The notes under the pieces: model-generated | The model's input: the letters and a program-made list of their open reading frames with translations, nothing else | Databases searched by the model: none | What the model was told of the DNA's origin: nothing | Origin: Agrypnia vestita | Lineage: Eukaryota; Arthropoda; Insecta; Trichoptera; Phryganeidae | Assembly: GCA_016648135.1 (NCBI GenBank) | Contig: JADDOH010010024.1 | Coordinates: 62,001 to 126,000, forward strand | Direction: 5' to 3' | Length of the DNA: 64,000 nt | Shown: one piece after another, positions 57,091 through 64,000 of the stretch | Position numbering within the stretch: the first letter of the stretch is position 1 | Layout of the letters: every line of letters begins with the position of its first letter | Translations under genes and position numbers: made by a program

Positions 57091-57464
57091 AACGAAGCTA
57101 AACTTTTGAATACTAACAAGGGAAATAACATTTAATAAATTTATTCTGCAGATACTTTCCTTGTTTAATTTTTTTATATCGTTTAAATTAGAGATGAAAC
57201 GGATATCCGGTAACTATCCGGTATCCGGCCTATTTTTACTATCCGGCCGGATATCGGATAATATCTTACTATCCGGCCGGATACCGGATATTACCTCAAT
57301 TGCGAAATTTTCACAAAATTATCGCCAGTAAATTGATAAAGGAAGATACTTGCAGGCAAATAAAAACTATGCAATCATAGAAAAATTGTTTATTATTTAT
57401 TTAATCAACAAATTTGTTAGTATTCAAAATTAACCAATGGCAAATTAAGATAGATGAACATTAG

Positions 57465-57879
57465 TTTCTCTGCATTTTGAGGGAATAAGTGATTGCTCTT
57501 GTTTTGCTAACACGATCGGCTTCAAAAAATCGTCTATGTGCTGATACAAGGAGCTGAAAACTAAATTCTGGCAAACTTTATCAAATTTGGATACTGTTTT
57601 GAATTAGCTGACCACCAAATATAATGGTCACGACTACGATTGATTCGAACTCTCTTCAAATAATAGTCAATCTCGCTTGCAATTACGTTATTTTCTTGAT
57701 CCTGACACTGACTATTATTTTCATTTGCCACTTCGTCGAAACAATCCCGAAATGTATCGTGAGCTTCACGAGTGACAGTTGATCATTTGATTAGTGACAG
57801 TCTCGTCACTTCTGTTTCTCTTAGCAGGCGTAGGAGATGACGATAAACTTCCACTGTTGGAAGATTCATCGCAAGACAT
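57465..57879 (-). pseudogene. hAT transposase: N-terminus fused to dimerisation domain
   Basis: From ATG at 57879 the frame reads MSCDESSNSGSLSSSPTPAK and stops after 37 codons. Further on (57674 to about 57480) it reads EIDYYLKRVRINRSRDHYIW and WSANSKQYPNLIKFARI. This is the hAT C-terminal dimerisation motif (E..YL…D.L.WW…YP.L…AR…L…S…R.FS). The BED finger and RNase-H-like catalytic core are missing, and stops interrupt the C-terminal part. Confidence 0.85.
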
Positions 57880-58609
57880 TTTTATAAATTCCAACAAGAT
57901 CTTCTGTCGGGCTCCTTCTGGTGATTTCTGGTTTTCAAGTTAATAAAATCATGAAGTCATATTATTTTTCTTCTGACAGAAAGCACTAAGTCATGTCATG
58001 CTTTCTGCAGGATTTTTGCCACTAGATAGTGTAGTAGATCATTATTCAAACTAAGCAGTCAACAAAATTTAATACTGATTTTCGAATACTGGTAACGAAA
58101 AATTTATTACTTTATTAATATTGAACATTCCTTAATTATTCTAGTACAGATTTATTTATCATCATAATGTTAGCTTTCCACTCGTACGAAAACGTTTTCT
58201 GCATACACAATTGATCATTTCTAAGACAATAAAAATGAATTTTTCGGCTGCGGCCTGTCGAATATTGCTTTTATTTTCTTAATAATTGTAAATAATGTTC
58301 ACTTTACTACTTTTATACGAGAACAAAGGTTCTATCTAAGTTATCGTCCTAAAAAATTGTAGTCTAGCATATACATTCTGATAGAAATGAATAATAAAAA
58401 CCGACAATTGCGAAAAAAAGCTGAATAACGCATTTGCAGTAGATTTCCAGCCTCAGTGCCTTCTGTCCAGTATAATAAATATACTCTCAATATGTAGGTA
58501 GATGATATAAATGTATCTTTCATCAAAACCCGGTAGCCTAATTGAAGTCATATTTTTTCACCAAATAATTAAATAAATCCAAAACAAAAGATAAATGGGC
58601 CTAGCGTAT

Positions 58610-58890
58610 ATGAGGGGTATAAAAGCAAAGGCTACAATATGCCATTAAGGCGTTTCTGAGATAAATACAAAACAACTTGACAGTTGTGGCCTACTAAAGG
58701 ATTCTAAGAAATATGCATTTGCCACTTCAATTTTCCTGTAAAGAAGTATAAAAGCAAAGGCAAAAATATCCCATTAAGGCGTTTTTGAGATAAATACAAA
58801 ACAACTGTCATTACTCAAGGATTCTATGAAATGTGCATCTGATTGTGTAATAAATAAGTTTAAAACAATTGCCACTTCAATTTTCCTCTA
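58610..58890. repeat. ~125-bp repeat, two copies
   Basis: Two diverged copies containing gtataaaagcaaaggc, ccattaaggcgttt, gagataaatacaaaacaact, ggattct and gccacttcaattttcct. Confidence 0.8.
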
Positions 58891-58936
58891 ATAGTCGTGT
58901 ATAAATAAATATTTTAAATGTGGATATTGCTGTGTT

Positions 58937-59105
58937 GCTAGCAAATAGTGCACATTACTGCTTTTGTTAATTATATAATCTTTGCCATGATGCTAGCAAA
59001 TAGTGCACATTACTGCTTTTGTTAATTATATAATCTTTGCTATGATGCTAGCAAATAGTGCACATTACTGCTTTTGCTAATTATATAATCTTTGCTATGA
59101 TGTTT
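58937..59105. repeat. 55-bp minisatellite, three copies
   Basis: Units start GCTAGCAAATAGTGCACATT at 58937, 58992 and 59047 and are nearly identical. The third unit ends at about 59101. Confidence 0.95.
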
Positions 59106-59659
59106 CATTCTAAAAACGACATCAAATCTCACTTTAGTATGAAGCGGCTTTTTTGTCACGTGATAAATCTTTAGGAGTTGATTAGTTGAAGTGGATATAG
59201 CTATATTTGTTTTGAATAATGATTTGGAAATATGATTTTGAAAGGGATAGATCAATATTTCCCATAAAATCTCGATTTCAGTAAATTCCAAATTCCACGA
59301 CGACAGTGAATTTAAAAAAATATTTTGGATATTGCTGCCTTTGCTTTTATACACCTCATATGTAACAGAAAATATGGATAATGGATGACGAATCTGCTGT
59401 TTTCCCCTCGCCACCACGAGAATTTGCACAGTAAATAAACGGCATATTTGTTATTATCACTACTGATATCAAAATATTGCCAAATAGGCGATCTGTTTCA
59501 TTATCAACATTTTTTTTATTATCTTCTAATATACAAGTTAAAATTATAACAATATAACGAGTGAGCGCAGCAAACAGCATCCGGATATCCGGCGTAGAGG
59601 CTCGCCGGGTATCCGGTATCCGGCCAAATCACTATCCGTTACATCTCTAGTTTAAATCA

Positions 59660-60371
59660 GCACAAAGTAAATTTGGCTATCTGAAACTGTTCTCAGTTTT
59701 GGTTTTTCTTTGGAATTGGAGGAAACAGTCAGCAATACTGGTTACGTAATGTAATATGAGTTACAAAATACGGATAAAATTTAATTTAGCAATAAAATAT
59801 CATAAATATGTTTTGCACCTGGGCAAGTATTAAGGTAATCTGAAATCAAATGTAAACTTATGTTGAATTTAATGAAATGTTATTAATGTATTTTTGTGTT
59901 AAGTTCCGCCTTGAAACAACAGTTCAGTTGGACTTTGCTTTTTTGGAGTTTGCTCAAGGCGGTATATTGTATATCATCAAAAAGGGATTTTTTTTTAAAT
60001 GAAGTCAACTAGGATACTTTTTACAATTAGTTATTTTTACAAATGTGCAATCTTTACCAGGGTGGCCAGGGGGAGACAGATGCAGATGTGGATGTGAGAG
60101 GTTCTGATTTTAGACCTCTCACATTATATGGTACATTTGTTTACACTTGATTCATATTTATATTGAAAAATACCTTAGTAAATTTGTTTACACTAGATTT
60201 TTATTTAAATTGATTTTTCTTTTATATTATTTGTCATAGATATTTCATTCTTTTTGCAGTAGTAATTTAGATAACTTACATAATTTCTTTTAAAATTAAT
60301 GTTTGTATATAGGTGGTTAGGTTAGGTTAGGTTGGTTACGTATATACAAAATTTTTATGGTTTCCTTTTAA
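59660..60371. other. no gene; short TTAGG run
   Basis: AT-rich. ggttaggttaggttaggttgg at 60313-60335 is a short interstitial run of the arthropod telomere repeat, too short to mean a telomere scar. Confidence 0.5.
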
Positions 60372-60773
60372 TCTATATAAATAAAAATGTAGATGTACGT
60401 TTGTACAAAATCGATAATCTCTGAAAGTTCTTCACCGATTACTTTGAAATTTTGGCACAACATTGCATTCGATTACGAGTATGTTTTTGTATACCTAATT
60501 TGTTTTCATTAACCTACCTACTAATAATTTATATAAATAAAAATGTAAATTTTCGATTGTCCAAAATCATAAATCTCCTAAATTTCTTTTTGGCATAATG
60601 TTGCATTCAAATTCGCACAAGTTATTTGAAAAAAAAGGCGCAGGTACTGACCCTTTCAATGTTGATAAATATTTAGATATAACGTTTTTCAAATTCCAAT
60701 TTTTTGATAACTCAGTCGTCTTTGCTTAAATAAAACATCAAATTGAGAAAGTGCAGCCAATCGTATCGCGATA
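60372..60773 (+). mobile_element. Helitron 5'-end-like repeats
   Basis: Two starts of the same type, TCTATATAAATAAAAATGTA at 60372 and ttatataaataaaaatgtaa near 60533, each followed by tgtccaaaatc- or tgtacaaaatcg-type words and a gcacaacattgcattc / gcataatgttgcattc block about 90 bp on. Confidence 0.5.
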
Positions 60774-61857
60774 TCTATACCTATAAAACTCAATGGCTGT
60801 CTGTCTGTTCTCTATCTACACCGTGTCTGATTCAACACAAATTTTGCATACTTATCCTTTAGGAAATTTCCCCCCTCCCATTCTATCCCTTCCCCTCCCC
60901 CTGATATATTTACAATGCAAATCTGTACCGTTTGACCAATCTGACTCAAAATTTGGAAACTTATTTTTTAGGACCCGACATAAGATAATTGTTTTGAAAG
61001 ACGCGTCCTACATGATCAGAGCAGGAATAAAGTTTTGTGTATAGTGGAAAATCCTTAAAGTGTATGTGTAAATGAGAAACAGGAAGATATGTCTGAAATG
61101 ATAGATACGCTAAAAAAGCTCAATTGCCACGAATGTGATGAAGAGGTTCAATAATGGATGGATATCGACGATGAAGATCCCGGGTACCAAATTATGCAGG
61201 ATAGCGAAATTTTAGACCTCATGACTAATAAGGCTGACGCCACCGCTAGCACCTCATCAACTACAAGTTCAGAATGAAGATAAAAACATAATTGGTGCTT
61301 CTGAAGCGTTTACTTGCTTAGATATTGCCTTGAATTGGTTTAAAACACAAGCTGAAAGTGACCAATATCAAATATCTGTCCTTAAAAGTACGTGACCTAG
61401 CCGCTTGTAAGCGGGTGAGCTTGCTTCGGCAGACAAAGATTGAAGATTTTTTTAAGCGTTAATTGTACCTAGTATATACATACATATTATAAGATTGTCT
61501 GCACTTTTTTATGTTTAATTCCTATGTGTCATTAAAGATATAAATGTAAATATGGTTTTCATTCACCTGTACGTGAATATGTATGGCTTAATCAATACAG
61601 TTCGATTATCCGAAAATACCGGTTTTCCGAACACCCACGTCCCCCAATTAGTTAGGATAATCGACGCTCTACTGTACCTACTATTATACCGATGTCATAT
61701 CTTTGACAGGTAAAAGGATGCTTTTTTTGAAATGCAGCAAAATTGAATGCCCACGAGCATTGTAAAATTAAACATATTAGAAACGTGTGCTTTCTGTATT
61801 CTTTCTTTTCCATTTAACTAGACTGAGCCACAGCAACGCGTGGCCGGGTACAGCTAG
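60774..61857 (+). mobile_element. Helitron with Tigger fragment inserted
   Basis: Starts TCTATACCTATAAAACTCAA and runs through gctgtctgtctgttctctat, one tandem-array unit (60830-60985), and ends CCACAGCAACGCGTGG (a hairpin), cgggtaCAGCTAG with T next. This is the layout of a non-autonomous Helitron. A Tigger/pogo fragment (about 61080-61674) is inside it. Confidence 0.7.
61090..61674 (+). mobile_element. Tigger/pogo transposase C-terminus and right end
   Basis: Plus frames read MSEMIDTLKKLNCHECDEEV, WMDIDDEDPGYQIMQDSEIL, then in other frames SEAFTCLDIALNWFKTQAE and KRVSLLRQTKIEDFFKR. This is the acidic C-terminal tail of jerky/Tigger transposases. The element's right end follows: CAGTTCGATTATCCGAAAA (61600) and ggataatcgacgctctactg (ending 61674), then TA. 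Confidence 0.7.
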
Positions 61858-61902
61858 TATAGTTATAACTAAAATATTTTTTTAATCATGCAAAAAAATT
61901 TA

Positions 61903-62761
61903 CCCTAAATTCTTGTCTATAAGCCGGACTCGTATATAAGCCTTAGACCAAAAACCATAAGAATTTTAAAATAAAAATCTTATCATAGATAAGCCGGACT
62001 CATGGATATGCCGAAATATATAACTAAGCCCCGTCGCATATTGTATCCAGCTTGCAGCCACACACGGTGTGCTCGCACGCTTTTTACGAACAAGATCGTC
62101 TACAAAATATCATCTACGCATGCACGTGACCCGTTCGTGGTCACAGACTGGGTTCAATATGCGACGGGGCTAATAAGAAGGAGGAAGGTCAGTTTAAGAG
62201 ATATTGGCGTCTCTCTCACTCCCCCGCATGGAACGATTGGAACGGTCAGAGTGCATTGTTTCTACTTTGGGCATTGCCGAGTTAACCGTGTGCGTAGCGA
62301 TTGAATACGTAACCTCTTTAAATAAAAAGTCATTTAAATTGTGAAACCTTGTTAAAATGGATTTAAATTGTGATGATGTAAAGAAGACTTGAAAATTTTA
62401 TCCTAATCATCGAAAAATTGAAGCGGTGAGCTATGCCGAAGAGTATGGCAATGCAGCGGCGGCTAAAGAGTTCGGAACAGATGAGTCAAACATCCGGCGA
62501 TGGAAAAAACATCGTTATTAAAGCAATGCACTGATTTGTTTAATGTTTAATACTGAATCTGATGAAGAATTTGATGGCTTTAATTAATAAAAAATATATT
62601 TTTTAAATGTATAACTTTTTTTTAATAAAAATGTACAAATTTTTTTAATCAAATTGATTTTGTGTATAAGCCGGACTTATGTATAAGCCGATATTCTTAT
62701 TTTTGCATTTTCACAACTTTTTTTCTTAGATAAGCCGTGGCTTATAGACAAGAACTTAGGG
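61903..62761 (+). mobile_element. pogo-like element, internally deleted
   Basis: TIRs CCCTAAATTCTTGTCTATAA and, in complement at the right, CCCTAAGTTCTTGTCTATAA, TA on both sides. Subterminal repeats ATAAGCCGGACT and taagccg occur at both ends in inverted orientation. Holds a fused N+C transposase remnant (62357-62587). Confidence 0.85.
62357..62587 (+). pseudogene. pogo-like transposase: HTH domain fused to C-terminal tail
   Basis: One frame from ATG 62357: MDLNCDDVKKT, a TGA, then HRKIEAVSYAEEYGNAAAAK, EFGTDESNIRRWKKHRY, a TAA, and in the same frame FNTESDEEFDGFN before the final stop. The middle is the CENP-B/pogo-type helix-turn-helix (…YAEE.GN.AAA..FG…IR.WRK), and the end looks like the acidic tail of the same proteins. 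The DDE core is deleted. Two stops would need readthrough, so no full product is expected. Confidence 0.75.
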
Positions 62762-62769
62762 TAATTGTT

Positions 62770-63211
62770 TTGGTGGCTCTGATATATATTATCTTGGGTA
62801 ATTAATTATCTATTATTTATATGGATAATATTTTACAAATTCATACATTTCCTTAATTTTTTAAGTAATATATTCTTATACTATCATAAAATAATATGAA
62901 TAAAAATTGAATTAAAACCCAAAAATTAGATGTTAAATGTAAATAATATCAATAGTTCCTGTGTAAGAATGCATTTTCAATTTTTTAGTCCTAAAACATA
63001 GAAAATACAAGATTTAAAATAAAAGTGTTTCTACTTTTCAGAAAAAAAAAATTGGCTTAAAAGTGGACAAATATGCTCATTTTGTATGTAAAGCCAAACT
63101 TCAAACAACTCTGCTGTAAAATTTTTTTTTGTAGTTGTTTTGTTTTGTAAATTTGAGAAAATTCAAATCACTGTTGATATGTTTTCACTGGTCTCTTGGA
63201 AAATTTATTAA
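62770..63211. other. no supported feature
   Basis: AT-rich intronic spacer. Confidence 0.4.
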
Positions 63212-63357
63212 GGGCCCGTTGTTTGAAACTTGGTTTAATGTAAAAGTTCGTTTAAAGTCTACTGCATAAAGGAACCAGGATGTTTGATTGGTGGTGAACA
63301 CAAATATCTATGCTTTAAACAAAATATTACTATAAACCGAGTTGATGCAACCGGCCC
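63212..63357. mobile_element. Tourist-like hairpin MITE, copy D
   Basis: 146 bp with ends GGGCCCGTTG and CAACCGGCCC, flanked by TAA duplications (63209-63211, 63358-63360). The arms match in complement (aacttggtttaatgtaa with tactataaaccgagtt). It ends only 49 bases upstream of DNTTIP1 exon 3. Confidence 0.85.
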
Positions 63358-63406
63358 TAAGTAGAGAGTTTCACTATAATAGTTTAATCATATTTACTAT
63401 TTGCAG

Positions 63407-63475
63407 AAATTTTTTGTACCTGCCGTAAATAACATACGATCAAACCTTGGAGAAGAGTCAGTTGGAGAAGATCAG
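63407..63475 (+). CDS. DNTTIP1: DNTTIP1 coding exon 3 (23 codons)
   Basis: The acceptor CTATTTGCAG ends at 63406 and the donor CAG|GTTAGC follows 63475; phase 0 at both edges. It encodes KFFVPAVNNIRSNLGEESVG then EDQ. This continues exon 2 exactly as vertebrate DNTTIP1 continues (…KFFQKAALNVRDNVGEE…). The rest of the gene lies beyond 64000. Confidence 0.85.
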
Positions 63476-64000
63476 GTTAGCAGATTACATTATATACATT
63501 ATTTTATTCCAAAAAAAAATTATAAAATCATCCAAAAATGCATATAGTCATGCACCCAGCCATCATCAAAAAATAGCATAAAAAAAGTGAAATTGTATGA
63601 AGTAGCGAGATGTACAGATTGTTTTAAAATATATACATATAGTAATAAATAATATTAAATGTGTAGAAATATTATACACATTATTTATTAATCGAAATAC
63701 TTGAAATAAAAATTCCTTGTTTAAAATAATCCATACATATGTGTATTTTAAAGTAATATGCGCATTTCGCCACTTCTTTAAAAAAATATTTTAAAAATGG
63801 TGGAGCTATGTGCTGCTCCTCAAAGGTCCTTTCTCGTGAAGAGCGCAGTTGGTGGAAATAATTGTGTCGCCAGGGTTTGAGTGAAATGAAAAAGTTAATT
63901 ATTTTCTTGTTAGCCTTCTATACATGAGGTTAAAAAAAAACACATGCACTCTGAAATTAATTCCAAATATTTTTTAGCCCCTTGCGCTAGGGATGGGTCG
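63476..64000. other. DNTTIP1 intron 3, start
   Basis: AT-rich, no further exon or repeat edge recognised before the window ends. Confidence 0.5.

Larger units (their letters stand above)
57189..59649 (-). mobile_element. 2.5-kb hAT element, internally deleted
   Basis: The ends TAGAGATGAAACGGATA and TATCCGTTACATCTCTA are flanked by perfect 8-bp GTTTAAAT duplications (57181-57188, 59650-59657). Subterminal repeats of TATCCGGCCGGATA type lie at both ends. The minus strand carries the start and the dimerisation end of a hAT transposase. The right half has tandem repeats and AT-rich filler. Confidence 0.9.
46763..63406 (+). other. DNTTIP1: DNTTIP1 intron 2 (~16.6 kb)
   Basis: Bounded by GTACAT at 46763 and TTTGCAG at 63406, both phase 0. 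Almost the whole intron is accounted for by mobile elements listed separately. The first insertion, an RTE LINE in sense orientation, starts only about 125 bases from the donor. Confidence 0.8.

Noticed and set aside
60313..60335. telomeric TTAGG array
   Set aside because: Only about three to four repeats; too short for a telomere or a convincing fusion scar.
61420..61445. GAGCTTGCTTCGGCAGAC resembling the 5' end of U6 snRNA
   Set aside because: The segment reads SLLRQTKIEDFF in the frame of the Tigger transposase tail, and the rest of U6 is absent.

Overview
The window is AT-rich animal DNA that looks like an arthropod, most likely an insect. Genes are split by spliceosomal introns, the two intact protein-coding genes are ordinary eukaryotic ones, and the transposon set (RTE and CR1-like LINEs, hAT, piggyBac, pogo/Tigger, Tc1-like, Harbinger/Tourist-like, Helitron, hammerhead-bearing repeats) is typical of insect genomes. 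I cannot name the species.

Host genes. (1) 10.0-11.7 kb, plus strand: a complete cytosolic NADP-dependent isocitrate dehydrogenase, 411 aa in one coding exon, with a probable non-coding first exon and an intron ending 9 bases before the ATG. (2) 34.9-36.9 kb, minus strand: an intact 671-aa single-exon ORF with a disordered N-terminus and a long helical body; I do not recognise it. (3) 44.7-63.5 kb and off the right edge, plus strand: the first three coding exons of a DNTTIP1 (TdIF1) homologue, a subunit of the MiDAC histone deacetylase complex. All three exons are in phase 0, and intron 2 is about 16.6 kb and full of transposons. A small ORF at 13.1 kb could be an orphan exon.

Everything else is mostly mobile DNA, much of it nested. 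1.6-2.9 kb: G/C-skewed ~125-bp tandem units with an inserted 450-bp GC-rich repeat. 3.7-5.3 kb: hAT element with a perfect 8-bp target duplication containing a second TIR element. 5.5-7.1 kb: pogo-like relic. 9.3-9.7 kb: hAT MITE. 12.6-15.3 kb: several MITEs. 15.7-19.5 kb: Helitron debris, with a Pif1-type helicase remnant, tandem arrays, a 3' end and a 5' end. 20.9-25.5 kb: hAT element (perfect TSD) split by two back-to-back LINEs. 27.4-34.8 kb: TIR element, Tc1-like relic, LINE relic, Harbinger-like deletion derivative, piggyBac derivative, palindrome with two hammerhead-like motifs, and a hAT MITE with a nested Tourist-like MITE. 37-42 kb: nested MITEs, a Tc1/IS630-like transposase with a probable intron, and LINE debris. 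43.5-44.0 kb: an isolated GC-rich island. 46.9-62.8 kb, inside the DNTTIP1 intron: LINE copy, piggyBac derivative, a large DNA transposon with another inserted in its transposase, a 2.5-kb hAT derivative, a Helitron with an inserted Tigger fragment, and a pogo derivative.

The main observations for a second look are: the pair of hammerhead-ribozyme-like motifs in a 133-bp-arm palindrome; a four-member Tourist-like MITE family whose hairpin core is conserved while the outer arms differ between copies but stay self-complementary; hAT families that each carry their own subterminal palindrome; Helitron-carried minisatellites; and a consensus histone 3' stem-loop with no visible histone gene.

All family assignments come from reading motifs by eye; no database search was run. 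Coordinates of terminal inverted repeats and target duplications were read directly; boundaries called approximate are estimates.
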